Assembly (NCBI RefSeq): GCF_024198255.1
Contig: NZ_JAJVKW010000001.1
Location: forward strand, 1,116,001 to 1,180,000
From: Myxococcus guangdongensis
GTDB taxonomy: Bacteria > Myxococcota > Myxococcia > Myxococcales > Myxococcaceae
DNA: 64,000 nucleotides
Direction: 5' to 3'
This document shows, one piece after another, positions 26,315 to 35,160 of this stretch (the stretch's first letter is position 1; every line of letters starts with the position of its first letter). The notes below the pieces were generated by a model. The model was not told where the DNA came from. It did not search any database and saw only the letters and a program-made list of their open reading frames with translations. The position numbers and the translations under genes are program-made.

Positions 26315-27394
26315 TCACGCGGGCTCCTGCTCCGGTGCCCCCAGCGACGAGCGCTCCGACATCGCCTCGCGCAGGCGCACCCCGAACATCCGGCGCAGGA
26401 GCACCATGCCCAGCGGCAGCGGCAGCCACAGCGTGTATCCACGCAGCAACATCACCGCCGTGAGCGCCACCTCCACCGGCACACCCAGCGACGACAGCGT
26501 GCCCACCGCCGTGGCCTCGAACGTGCCCACGCCTCCGGGGATGATGCTCAGGGTCATCACCAGCGTGGCCAGCATGAACGCGGCGAACACGGCGGCGAAG
26601 TCCACCGGGTGCCCCACCGCCTGGAACATGCACGACAACGTGAGCGCATCCAGCGCGAAGGTCGCGAGCTGGAGCGCGCTCGCGCGGACCAGCAACCAGG
26701 TGTCTCGCACCAGCGAGGGCGAGACCTGGGAGATGGACTCGAGCAGCGCCGTGAGCCCCGGGATGCGGCGCGCCCACCGCGGCGGCTGCCAGCCTCCGTG
26801 CCGCGTCAGCCAGAGGATGGCGAACGGCACCGCGCACGCGAGCGCCGCGAACGCCGTGGCCAGTCCGAGGATGGCCGAGTGCAGCGCCGCGCGATACCAG
26901 AGGATGAAGATGGACGCGGCCACGGCCACGGCGTGCGCCAGGTAGAAGGACACCATGTCGACCAGCAGCGCGCCCGTGGCCACCCGGGGCGGCGCGCCCT
27001 CCCGCTGGAGCCCCTTCATCACCACCACCGAGCCGCCGATGCCCGCGGTGGGCACGAGCTGGTCGAACGAGAGCTTCATCAAGGCCAGGCCCGCGGTGCG
27101 CAGCCAGGGGGCCTTCACGCCCTCCACCTCCAGCACCACGCGCCAGCATCCCGCCATCGTCAGGTATGAGAAGAACTGGAGCACCACGCCCACCAGCAGC
27201 CACTCCGGCCGCGCGCGCTGGAGCATCTGGGCGAACTGCTTCTCCTCCCCGAAGCGCAGCACCACGAACGCCGTGAAGGCGCCCAGCAGCACCACTCCCG
27301 GCAACCAGCCCCACACGCCGTGCCGCCGCGAAGCCCGCTCCGATGGGCCGCGCGCGGAGCGGTCGTCTTCCGTCGCCGAAGAGGCCCCGTGCAT
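26315..27394 (-). CDS. flippase-like/LPG synthase transmembrane protein (UPF0104)
   Basis: 359 residues with about eight transmembrane segments. The family hallmarks are present: FDQLVPTAGIGGSVVVMK, and later SIIPGGVGTFEATAVG, as in the lysylphosphatidylglycerol synthase transmembrane (AglD/UPF0104) family. These proteins lack the aminoacyl-transferase domain and are thought to move lipids or lipid-linked sugars. Downstream of the CBS gene by 19 bp, so possibly co-transcribed with it. Confidence 0.88.
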   Translation of the reverse strand: MHGASSATEDDRSARGPSERASRRHGVWGWLPGVVLLGAFTAFVVLRFGEEKQFAQMLQRARPEWLLVGVVLQFFSYLTMAGCWRVVLEVEGVKAPWLRTAGLALMKLSFDQLVPTAGIGGSVVVMKGLQREGAPPRVATGALLVDMVSFYLAHAVAVAASIFILWYRAALHSAILGLATAFAALACAVPFAILWLTRHGGWQPPRWARRIPGLTALLESISQVSPSLVRDTWLLVRASALQLATFALDALTLSCMFQAVGHPVDFAAVFAAFMLATLVMTLSIIPGGVGTFEATAVGTLSSLGVPVEVALTAVMLLRGYTLWLPLPLGMVLLRRMFGVRLREAMSERSSLGAPEQEPA

Positions 27395-27413
27395 GCGCGC
27401 GCACCGGCCCGCC

Positions 27414-27851
27414 CTAGTGAGCGGCGGCCTCCGTCGCGTCGCCTCGACGGGCCTCCGCGGCCGTCAGCAGCCGCGCGGCCATGCGCATGAAGTCCGCCTC
27501 GGTGATGATGCCCACCAGCCGACGCTCGCGGTCCACCACGGGCAGACAGCCGAAGCGCTGGTCCAGCAGCTTGTAGATGGCCTCTCGCACCGGCAGGTCC
27601 GGCCGCACCATCTCCACGTCGCGCGACATCAGGCGGGAGACCGAGATGGGCTCGGGGTGGGGCGCCGCGAGCTGACGCGACAGCGCGCGGATGAGGTCGC
27701 GATGGCTCACCAGCCCCACCAGCCGGCCCTCGCGCACCACGGGCAGGTGACGGATGTGATGGAGCTTCAACAAGTCATCCACGCGGACCAGGTCATCGGT
27801 CTCTTCCAGCGTGACGACATCCCGGGTCATCAGGTCGCCCACGGTGAGCAT
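27414..27851 (-). CDS. tandem CBS-domain protein
   Basis: 145 residues from ATG 27851 (MLTVGDLMTRD), with GAGGAGG about 10 nt upstream. Two CBS motifs: residues 1-60 (HHIRHLPVVREGRLVGLVS) and residues 75-130 (QRFGCLPVVDRERRLVGII). Pairs of CBS domains bind adenosyl nucleotides and act as energy or redox sensors. Stand-alone two-CBS proteins are usually regulators of partner proteins; the partner here is not evident. Confidence 0.92.
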   Translation of the reverse strand: MLTVGDLMTRDVVTLEETDDLVRVDDLLKLHHIRHLPVVREGRLVGLVSHRDLIRALSRQLAAPHPEPISVSRLMSRDVEMVRPDLPVREAIYKLLDQRFGCLPVVDRERRLVGIITEADFMRMAARLLTAAEARRGDATEAAAH

Positions 27852-28199
27852 GACGCGTCCGCCTCCTCGTCGGACCACGAGCTCCCGCGCACCCCGCGCC
27901 GCTCGGACCGACTCCTCCCGAGGGTGCGCCCGCGCCCCGGTTCGCGCAGCGACAGGGCAGACAGACAGACAGGGGCCGGCGCTGCCTCACGCCCCGAGCC
28001 ATCGCCCGAAATCCAAGGGCTTGCCGCGAGCGGCCGGCAGGTCGCTCACCAGGCGCTCACGCCGTTGCCACATGCGCCAAAGGCATCACACACCTCCAGG
28101 GTCGTGAGCTCACGGCCTCCCCTTGAATTCAGCGCGCCCCCGGCCCGTCACCAGGACAGTGGAACAGCGGCTCGGCCGCCTCTGCTGGAGACACTTGCA
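27852..28199. other. divergent intergenic region, 348 bp
   Basis: Separates the leftward CBS gene from the rightward receiver gene. Contains three AGAC units in a row (27959-27972) and GC-rich sequence. I see no gene, tRNA or clear operator. Confidence 0.6.
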
Positions 28200-28583
28200 A
28201 TGGCTCTCATCCTTCTCGTCGACGATGACTCCACCCTTCTCGAAATCTACACCGAGGCCCTCCGGGGTCAGGGCTGGGAGGTGGCCTCGGTCCGCGACGG
28301 TGAGATGGCCCTCGCGCTCGCGCAGGCATTCCCCCCGGACCTCATCCTCACGGACGTGTCGATGCCGGGGATGAACGGCCTGGAGCTGTGCCGGCACCTG
28401 CGCGCCGATGAGACGCTGCGCCACGTCCCGCGCATCGTCCACAGCAGCATGGAGCGGCTCGCGAGCCTCTCGGGCGACGTCTTCCTGCGGAAGTCCGGGG
28501 ACCTCACGGAGCTGCTCGCCTGCATCACCCGGTGCCTGACCCCGCGCACGCTGGTGCCCACGATGCCGGCGGCGGCGGCGTGA
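28200..28583 (+). CDS. orphan single-domain response regulator
   Basis: 127 residues from ATG 28200. CheY-like receiver: acidic pocket VDDD, phospho-acceptor Asp in LILTDVSMPGMNG, and the conserved Lys in FLRKSG. No output domain. No kinase is adjacent, so it probably works through protein contacts downstream of a distant kinase. Confidence 0.93.
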   Translation: MALILLVDDDSTLLEIYTEALRGQGWEVASVRDGEMALALAQAFPPDLILTDVSMPGMNGLELCRHLRADETLRHVPRIVHSSMERLASLSGDVFLRKSGDLTELLACITRCLTPRTLVPTMPAAAA

Positions 28584-28656
28584 GCGTCCACTCCGCCTCG
28601 AGCCCCCGTGCGACGCACCCCTCGGGCCCCCTCGACGACAGGAGGGCTCGAGGGCT

Positions 28657-29430
28657 TCAGTGCGCCGGGTGGCCCACCAGCCGCGCCAGCGCGAACATGA
28701 GCGCCAGGCCCACGAAGAGCGCCAACACGTTGCGGCCCGGCTGGTCCTTGCCGTGGCGGTGCACGTGCGGCAGCAGGTCCGACACGGCGATGTACAGGAA
28801 CGTGCCCGCGGAGAACGCGAGCGCCTTGGGCGCCATGCTCTCGAAGCGCAGCACCGCATCGAAGCCGAAGTAGATGAGCGCGCCGGCGGGCACCATCAGC
28901 CCGTACAGCGTGGAGAGCAGGAGGATGGAGCCCTTCGAGCGACCCTCCGTCTTCAGGATGGACGCGAGCGACAACGCCGAGGGCACCTTGTGCGCCACAA
29001 TCGCGATGAGCGCCATCAACCCCACGCCCTCCTCCACCGCCGAGCCCAACGCGATTCCGTCGAACAACGTGTGCGTGGACAGGCCGAGGAACGCCGTGAG
29101 CCCCAGCACCTGACCGGGCTCCGTGTGACGCCCGTGGCCGGACATGTGGTCGCCGGGCAGGTCCTCCCCCGCGTGCGCCACCAGGTAGCGCTCCAGCACC
29201 AGCAAGAAGACGAAGCCCCCGGGCACCAGCGCGAAGGCCCACCAGCCTCCGCCCTCGTACGCCTCCGGGAGCATGTGGAAGAACGCCGCGCCCAGCATCA
29301 CCCCGGCGGCGAACGCCAGGAAGCGGACCAGCTGCGTCTGCTTCTGGTTCCACAGCACCACCAGCGCGCCCAACAGCGCGCCGATGACGACGATGAGTGA
29401 GTAGAGGGCCACCGTGGCCAGGACCGACAT
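28657..29430 (-). CDS. ZIP family metal transporter
   Basis: 257 residues with about seven to eight membrane segments. ZIP signature residues are visible: THTLFDGIALG in helix IV and HKVPSALSL in helix V, plus a His-bearing loop (PGDHMSGHGRHTEPG) between helices III and IV. ZIP proteins import zinc or other divalent metals. It starts 31 bp after the end of the COG3014 lipoprotein gene, so it could be the last gene of that transcript. Confidence 0.92.
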   Translation of the reverse strand: MSVLATVALYSLIVVIGALLGALVVLWNQKQTQLVRFLAFAAGVMLGAAFFHMLPEAYEGGGWWAFALVPGGFVFLLVLERYLVAHAGEDLPGDHMSGHGRHTEPGQVLGLTAFLGLSTHTLFDGIALGSAVEEGVGLMALIAIVAHKVPSALSLASILKTEGRSKGSILLLSTLYGLMVPAGALIYFGFDAVLRFESMAPKALAFSAGTFLYIAVSDLLPHVHRHGKDQPGRNVLALFVGLALMFALARLVGHPAH

Positions 29431-29461
29431 GGGGCGCGCACCCTACAACAAATCCGTCACG

Positions 29462-30715
29462 TCAGTAGTAGCGCCTCACCACCAACAACCCCACCCGTCC
29501 CGGCTTCACGTCCACCGTGTGCTCCGACACCCTGCCGCCCCCCTCCACCCGCACCACGTGGCTCCCCGCTGGCACCCGGAAGCGCGCCACCTGGAACTCC
29601 GCAGGCAGGGAAAGCCAGGAACGCAGGTCCGCCGCGTTGCCGGCATTGAGGATGAGGAACGCCAGCGCGCCCAGCTCCTCGCTCTTGGTCGCCGCGCCCA
29701 GGCCCGCCGCCAGTCCCGCCTTCACGGCCACGCCGGCAATCTGCTTCGCCAGCATCCCGCCGATGCGCGTGTCCAGGTGCAGCCGCGCCACGTCCGCCAT
29801 GGACGTCACCGTGACGGCGCTGACGCGCTGCTCGCCCACCGTCACGCCCACCTGCGGCGCGCCGCCGCGGTCGCGGTAGACGGGCACCTCGATGAGATTG
29901 CCGCCGTTGACGTCGCGCGACGCGGGCTGCTTCTCCGGCGACAGCCCGGCCTCCACGACGACGACGATTTGAGCCTCGTCACGCGCCAGCGGAGGGTGCT
30001 CGACGTTCGGGTACTTCGCCTTCAGCTCCTCGTAGAGCTGGTCCCTGCCGGTGTACTTCGCCAGTCGGAGGAGCGGCTCCGCGAGCTCGCCCACGCGCGG
30101 CTCCAGCTCGTACGCCTTCGCGTAGTCGATGTACGCCGCGTCCCAGTCGCGCTGGTCCTCGCGGATGACGCCGCCCAGGTAGCGGGCGATGGCGAGCTGC
30201 TGGTACGGCTTCTTCTCCTCGACGACCATCTTCTGGAGGCGCTCGTTGACCTGACGCACCTCCACCATGGCCGCCTCGTCGTCGCCCAGCTCCGCGTAGT
30301 TGAGCGCCTGGACGACGGAGATCATCAGCTTCTCGAAGTCCTCGCCGCGGTAGGCGCGCTGCCGCTCGTTGGTCACCAGCGCCCCGGCCTCCTCGCTGAC
30401 GGAGACGGCGTCGAGCTGCGCGCTGAGCTTCTCCGCCTCCTCCAGGACCTTGTTGCTCTCCGCCCACTTGCGGGCCGAGTGCAGCACCATCCCCTTGTCC
30501 AACAGGATGAGCAGCGTGTCCTTCGATGAGCCGTCCCGGGCGACGGCGTCCAGCTCCGACAGGGCCTCGTTGTAGTGCCCCGATTGATAGGACATGCGGA
30601 CGCCGCGCGTGCGGGACACGTAGTCCCCCGCGCAGCCGGACAACAGGAGCACGCTCACCAGCGCGAGCGCGCCCCAGCCACGGGGGCGCGCCGGAGGGTG
30701 GTGGAGAGGAGTCAT
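29462..30715 (-). CDS. COG3014-type lipoprotein with TPR-like helices
   Basis: 417 residues from ATG 30715. Lipobox LLLSGC at residues 23-28. The N-terminal half is helical and TPR-like (YQSGHYNEALSELDAVARDG; EALNYAELGDDEAAMVEVRQ; AAYIDYAKAYELEP). The C-terminal half is beta-rich and ends with GRVGLLVVRRYY. It matches the COG3014 proteins found with LpoB. Probably an outer-membrane lipoprotein supporting cell-wall or envelope assembly. Separated by 46 bp from lpoB. Confidence 0.85.
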   Translation of the reverse strand: MTPLHHPPARPRGWGALALVSVLLLSGCAGDYVSRTRGVRMSYQSGHYNEALSELDAVARDGSSKDTLLILLDKGMVLHSARKWAESNKVLEEAEKLSAQLDAVSVSEEAGALVTNERQRAYRGEDFEKLMISVVQALNYAELGDDEAAMVEVRQVNERLQKMVVEEKKPYQQLAIARYLGGVIREDQRDWDAAYIDYAKAYELEPRVGELAEPLLRLAKYTGRDQLYEELKAKYPNVEHPPLARDEAQIVVVVEAGLSPEKQPASRDVNGGNLIEVPVYRDRGGAPQVGVTVGEQRVSAVTVTSMADVARLHLDTRIGGMLAKQIAGVAVKAGLAAGLGAATKSEELGALAFLILNAGNAADLRSWLSLPAEFQVARFRVPAGSHVVRVEGGGRVSEHTVDVKPGRVGLLVVRRYY

Positions 30716-30761
30716 GAGCAGTCGAGCCTTCACCACGAGCCGGCGGCCACCGTCGGCGGAG

Positions 30762-31370
30762 CTACCAGCTCACGCCGCGCTTCTCGAACTTCTTGCGGAT
30801 CTGCTTCTCGTCCGTCCACTCGATGAGGCCGGTGCGCACGTTGCTGAGCTTGGCCGTCATCTTGTAGTACACGAGCTTGTCGCGGCCGACCTCCTGGATG
30901 ATGGAGGCCAGGTCCCCCGACATCAGGAAGTCCACGGACACCTGCTGCCCGGGGCCCTTCGCCGCGTTCGGATTCACGTAGCCGGACTGCTGGTACTCGT
31001 ACTCCTCCGCGATGTCCTGGCGCGCGGCCTGGTCCACCATGGCGAAGCGGCCCGTCTGCGCGAGCGCCGTCTGAATCTTGTCACCCAGCGAGCGCATGTC
31101 GATGTGCTCGGAGGTGCTGTTCTTCAGCTTGCCCACGAGGACGATGGGCAGCGAGCCATCCGGCCGGGGCGTGGAGAAGCGCGGCGAGGAGGCCAGCGAC
31201 TCCGCCATCTTCTTGGCGATGAGCTGCAGGTCGTTCTCGTTGAACTGGTCCGACAGCATCTCGATTTCGTTCGGGTCCTCGTACGTGCCACGCGTGAAGG
31301 CGCGCGGGCCACCACACGCGGCGAGCGAGGCGACGAGGCAGGCAGACAACAGCAGGCGATGAATCTTCAT
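30762..31370 (-). CDS. lpoB: LpoB-type penicillin-binding protein activator
   Basis: 202 residues. Signal peptide and lipobox LAACGG (Cys near residue 19). The body matches LpoB: LPIVLVGKLKNSTSEHIDM, then LAQTGRFAMVDQAAR, and a C-terminal YYKMTAKLSNVRTGLIEW. In enterobacteria LpoB reaches from the outer membrane to activate PBP1B. In myxobacteria a similar periplasmic reach can be assumed but is unproven. Middle gene of a four-gene lipoprotein operon. Confidence 0.9.
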   Translation of the reverse strand: MKIHRLLLSACLVASLAACGGPRAFTRGTYEDPNEIEMLSDQFNENDLQLIAKKMAESLASSPRFSTPRPDGSLPIVLVGKLKNSTSEHIDMRSLGDKIQTALAQTGRFAMVDQAARQDIAEEYEYQQSGYVNPNAAKGPGQQVSVDFLMSGDLASIIQEVGRDKLVYYKMTAKLSNVRTGLIEWTDEKQIRKKFEKRGVSW

Positions 31371-31383
31371 GGTGAGGTGACTC

Positions 31384-32214
31384 CTAGTTCCATTCGCATT
31401 CGAAGCGGCTGCCTTCGAAGTTCCACTTGTAGGCGAGCACCGCGTCGCGACGGTAGCCGGCCGTCAGGCGACACTGGCTCATCAGCGAGGCGCGCGGATA
31501 GTCGAAGCTGTACGTCTGCGCCTTCGAGCGCTCCTGCGCGTTGAGCTGGGAGGGGTGGGTGAGCGTGGGGCTGGCGCTGGCGGCCACCATCACCGAGTGC
31601 TTGCCGTACGTCTTCAGGGGCACGCGGCCGGCCAGCTGCACCCGGCGCACGGTGCGCGCCACCAGGATGTCGCTGCGGTCCACGTTCGTCTCGTGGCGGT
31701 TCCTGCGCTGCAGCAGCTCCGAGATGTTCGCCGTGAAGACGCGGGTGAGGTCCCCATCCTCCACGAAGAAGTAGAGGAACGCCTCGCGCGCCACGCGGCT
31801 CTCACCCGTGAAGTCCAGGGTGATGAGCAGCTCCAGCTCCCGGTTGGGCGTGATGCCGTGGCGGGACACCGCCGCCAGCACCTTCTTGTCCACGCCCGCC
31901 TTCTTCAGCTTGATGAGCCCGTCCGCGCTGGCGTCACACGCGCAGCGGCGCTCTTCAATCATCTTCACCAGGTCCGCCGGCTCGAAGCCCGCCTGGGACA
32001 GCTTGGTCAGCTCCTCGTCCGTCAGGGGCAGCTGGTCCGAGCGCTCGTAGATGCGCGGCAGGTTGTTCGGGTCCCACTGGATGATGTTGTAGGTCTGCAC
32101 GTTCCCTTCGGGGAACGGCAGGGCGATTTGAGGGCTTCCATTCGCCGTGGACAGGCTGACGGGTGACTGGCTTGCCGCCAGCGCCAGGGTCGCCGCGAGG
32201 ACTTGGGCAATCAT
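31384..32214 (-). CDS. exported protein of unknown function in LpoB operon
   Basis: 276 residues with a signal peptide (residues 1-14 hydrophobic, ending ASQSPVS). Two copies of a short helical motif occur near residues 64-110 (LTDEELTKLSQAGFEPADLV and SADGLIKLKKAGVDKKVLAA), a repeat form seen in several exported proteins. The second half is beta-rich (LELLITLDFTGESRVAREAFL) and has a Cys pair near the C-terminus (QCRL, FECEWN). Lies 13 bp upstream of lpoB. I do not recognise the family. Confidence 0.8.
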   Translation of the reverse strand: MIAQVLAATLALAASQSPVSLSTANGSPQIALPFPEGNVQTYNIIQWDPNNLPRIYERSDQLPLTDEELTKLSQAGFEPADLVKMIEERRCACDASADGLIKLKKAGVDKKVLAAVSRHGITPNRELELLITLDFTGESRVAREAFLYFFVEDGDLTRVFTANISELLQRRNRHETNVDRSDILVARTVRRVQLAGRVPLKTYGKHSVMVAASASPTLTHPSQLNAQERSKAQTYSFDYPRASLMSQCRLTAGYRRDAVLAYKWNFEGSRFECEWN

Positions 32215-32230
32215 GTCGGGACCTCCCCCT

Positions 32231-32833
32231 CTAGAAGCGATAACCCACGGCCATGCCCAACCGGTGCGTCACGCCGCCACCGCCGATGGGAATGTCCGGA
32301 GTGTAGAACAACCCGAGCGACACCCGGTCGCGCGAGCCCATGAGCACCTCCGCGCCCACCTGGGGCGAGATGCCGAAGTGCAGCTCCTCCTTATTGCCCC
32401 GGACGTCCTGGTACGTGGTGTCGACGTAGTCGGGCGTGTAGATGGCGCCCGCCTTCAGGCCCAGCGAGAACACCAGCGGCCAGCCCCAGCTGCGGAAGCG
32501 CGGGCCCACCATGACGTTGGTGCGGCCGCCGTCGAAGACGTACGTGACGTTGGCGTCCAGCGCGAACCAGTCCGCGCCCCACCACGACACCGTGGCGCCG
32601 ACATAGAGCGGGGGGCCTTCGGGCGCGTTGCGGGGAGGCTCCTCGGCGTTGACGGCCGCGCCCCACTCGAGCTGGAACGACACGCCCGTGCTGCTCGAAC
32701 CCGAATAGCCGCCCTTGCCATATTCGGATTCCTCGGGCCCATCCGTGCGGCCCCGTTCCTGCGCGGCCGCGGTCAACGGCGCCGCCATGGCCAGCGACAG
32801 GAGGGCTCCGCACAACCTGGAATGACGCTTCAT
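32231..32833 (-). CDS. outer-membrane beta-barrel-like protein
   Basis: 200 residues from ATG 32833 with signal peptide (cut after AAA, residue 23 or so). The rest has alternating hydrophobic/aromatic strands (VSFQLEWGAAV, LYVGATVSWWG, WFALDANVTYVFDGG, TNVMVGPRFR) and ends in aromatic F (GMAVGYRF), the usual C-terminal signature of outer-membrane barrels. Size suggests an 8-strand barrel. First gene of the four-gene operon. Confidence 0.8.
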   Translation of the reverse strand: MKRHSRLCGALLSLAMAAPLTAAAQERGRTDGPEESEYGKGGYSGSSSTGVSFQLEWGAAVNAEEPPRNAPEGPPLYVGATVSWWGADWFALDANVTYVFDGGRTNVMVGPRFRSWGWPLVFSLGLKAGAIYTPDYVDTTYQDVRGNKEELHFGISPQVGAEVLMGSRDRVSLGLFYTPDIPIGGGGVTHRLGMAVGYRF

Positions 32834-32952
32834 CTCGAAGACTCCCACATGCGGTAGGTGCGAAAATTCCACTGCGTCCGACGGTCCGGCCCCCGCCAAT
32901 ATTCAAAACACCGCCCGGGCTGGCAAGCGCACCTTGGCCCAGGCCTGTTCTC

Positions 32953-34599
32953 TCAGGAAGCGCGAGGCCCCGGAGGGGTGGCGTCCTGGGGAGCGTCCGG
33001 CTGGGGGTCGGCCTGCACGGTGGGGGCCTGCCGGGACTCGGTGCGGGTGAAGGGCAGCCACTGGGGGTGGTTCCTCAGGAAGATGACCAGCTTCTCGCGG
33101 ACCAGGGCACGCAGCTCGAAGAGCTTGTCCGGGTTGGCGGCGCTGACGAGCGCGCGGATGGTCAGCGTGCGGTCCTGGGCCTCCAGCACCACGACGGTCT
33201 GCACCCGGCCGTCCCAGATGGCCTTGGCCTCGTTGTCGAGGATGCGCTTGAGCTCCCCGCGCAGCGCGTCCACGTCCGTGGAGTAGTCCACCTGGAGGGT
33301 GACGGCGCCGAGCAGCTCGGGGCTGACCTTGCTCCAGTTCTGGAAGGGCTTGTCCAGGAAGTAGGTGATGGGGATGACCATGCGGCGCTGGTCCCAGACG
33401 CGCAGCACCACGTAGGTGAGGGTGATTTCCTCCACGGTGCCGAACTCGGTCTCCACCACCACCTGGTCGCCGATGCGCACCGGCTGGGTGATGGACAGCT
33501 GGATGCCCGCGAGCAGCGTGGCGATGGACTTCTGCGCCGCCAGACCAATCACGATGCCGGCGATTCCGGCCGAGGCGAGCAGCGACACGCCGACGTTGCG
33601 CACCACCTCGAACTGCATCAGCAGCAGGGCCGCGGCCACCACGTACGTCGCCGCCTCGAAGACGGCGCGCAGCACGGCGAACTGGGTGCGCAGCGAGCGC
33701 GCCCGGGCGGGGTCGCGGCTCTCGGAATTGACCCGGTTCTGGATGAAGTCCGCGAACACCCGCAGGAAGCGCAGGATGAACCACGCCACCGCGACGATGA
33801 TGAGCGAGTAGCTCACCCGGTTGAACAGCGTCTGCGTGGGGCGCGGCAGCAGCAGGAAGGACGTGCCCACCGCCAGGAGCACCGCGAAGAACGGCAGCCG
33901 CAAGGGCCCCTTCCCCGCCGCCACCAGCTGGTCATCCAGCTCGATGCTCGTCCAGCGCGCGAGCCGCAGGCCGAACGCCAGCGACACCTTCTCCAGGAGC
34001 AGCGCCAGCCCCACCGAGCCCAGCAGCACCACCAGGAGGCCCAGCCACTGCCACGGCTCCAGCCCCAGCACCGTGCCGGAGAAGAAGAACGGCGGCAGCC
34101 ACTCCGCCACCCGGGGGCCGTACGCCTCGAAGAGGGGGTCCACCAGCCGGACGGTGGACTCGCTGAAGACCCAGAGCAGCGCGCCGTCCTGCGTCACGCG
34201 CTGGAGCCGGACGCTCACGTTGGCGCCCTCCAGGGGGATGGTGCCCACCTGGTCGAAGCGAGCATCGGCCGGGTCGCCCTCGGGGGCCTTGGAGAGCGCC
34301 GACAGGTCGATGGCGAGCTTGCGGTCCAGCACGAACTTGAGCCGGCGCGCCAGTTGGGCGCCGCGCTCGGGCTGCTGGGCCTTGGGGATGAAGTCCAGGT
34401 CCAGGTAGTGCGCCGCGGTGGCGTAGTCCCCCCGGTGCGCGGCGGACAGGAAGCCCTGCGCCGTGGCATGGGGCGTCTGGCGGTCCATCGGCGCCGCGGG
34501 CGGCGGGAGGCCCGAATTGAGCGCCTGGGAGGGCAGCGCCCCCAGGACGACCCCCATCACGAGGAGGGCCATCCAGGCCCTGCCGTCTGTGTGCATCAT
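32953..34599 (-). CDS. MscS-family mechanosensitive channel with large N-terminal domain
   Basis: 548 residues from ATG 34599 (a second ATG follows directly). Signal peptide, then a periplasmic domain of about 160 residues (residues 30-190), about five membrane helices, and the MscS pore region near residues 340-380 (SAGIAGIVIGLAAQKSIATL), followed by IGDQVVVETEFGTVEEI, the beta domain. The C-terminus is Pro/Asp-rich. Resembles MscK/YnaI-like channels that release solutes on osmotic downshock. Stand-alone gene. Confidence 0.9.
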   Translation of the reverse strand: MMHTDGRAWMALLVMGVVLGALPSQALNSGLPPPAAPMDRQTPHATAQGFLSAAHRGDYATAAHYLDLDFIPKAQQPERGAQLARRLKFVLDRKLAIDLSALSKAPEGDPADARFDQVGTIPLEGANVSVRLQRVTQDGALLWVFSESTVRLVDPLFEAYGPRVAEWLPPFFFSGTVLGLEPWQWLGLLVVLLGSVGLALLLEKVSLAFGLRLARWTSIELDDQLVAAGKGPLRLPFFAVLLAVGTSFLLLPRPTQTLFNRVSYSLIIVAVAWFILRFLRVFADFIQNRVNSESRDPARARSLRTQFAVLRAVFEAATYVVAAALLLMQFEVVRNVGVSLLASAGIAGIVIGLAAQKSIATLLAGIQLSITQPVRIGDQVVVETEFGTVEEITLTYVVLRVWDQRRMVIPITYFLDKPFQNWSKVSPELLGAVTLQVDYSTDVDALRGELKRILDNEAKAIWDGRVQTVVVLEAQDRTLTIRALVSAANPDKLFELRALVREKLVIFLRNHPQWLPFTRTESRQAPTVQADPQPDAPQDATPPGPRAS

Positions 34600-34771
34600 G
34601 CGGTCTTCCTTACTCCTTTTCGGCCCCGTTGCCGGAAGAAGTCGGGGCCCGGCCGCCCGGCGGAGGGGCGCCAAGGGGGACGCCGGGGACACCACCCCCT
34701 CTCACCCCGTGGGAAAGGCGTTGGTGCGCCGGCTGGGGGTAGGATAGAAACGGCGCCCAAGGAAGGTCGAC

Positions 34772-35155
34772 GTGTCCGAGAAGCGAAGAATCCTCCTGAT
34801 TGACGACAGCGAAATCACGCTCGCCATGGAGAAGGCCGTGCTGGAGGCGCGCGGCTACGAGGTCGTCGCCACCTCCACGCTGATGGAGTTCGAGAAGACG
34901 CTCCAGGCGTGGCGCCCGGACCTCATCCTCACGGACATCCACATGCCCGAGGCCAAGGGCACCGACATCTGTCGCACCCTCAAGAACGAGTACGGCACCC
35001 AGGACATCCCCATCGTCCTGTTCTCCAGCCTCCCGGACGTGGAGCTGTCCAAGCTGGCCGAGCAGGTGGGCGCCGACGGCTTCCTCTCCAAGGAGAACGG
35101 GCTGGAGGCCATGGGCGAGAAGATCGACGAGCTGGTGCAGAGCATCCTCTGGTGA
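34772..35155 (+). CDS. orphan single-domain response regulator
   Basis: 127 residues from GTG 34772, with AAGGAAGG upstream. CheY-like fold with DD pocket (LLIDDSE), phospho-Asp in LILTDIHMPEAKGTDI and Lys in FLSKENG. Its stop overlaps a possible GTG start of the next gene (GTGA at 35152-35155), so the two are coupled. No cognate kinase adjacent. Confidence 0.92.
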   Translation: MSEKRRILLIDDSEITLAMEKAVLEARGYEVVATSTLMEFEKTLQAWRPDLILTDIHMPEAKGTDICRTLKNEYGTQDIPIVLFSSLPDVELSKLAEQVGADGFLSKENGLEAMGEKIDELVQSILW

Positions 35156-35160
35156 TTCGC

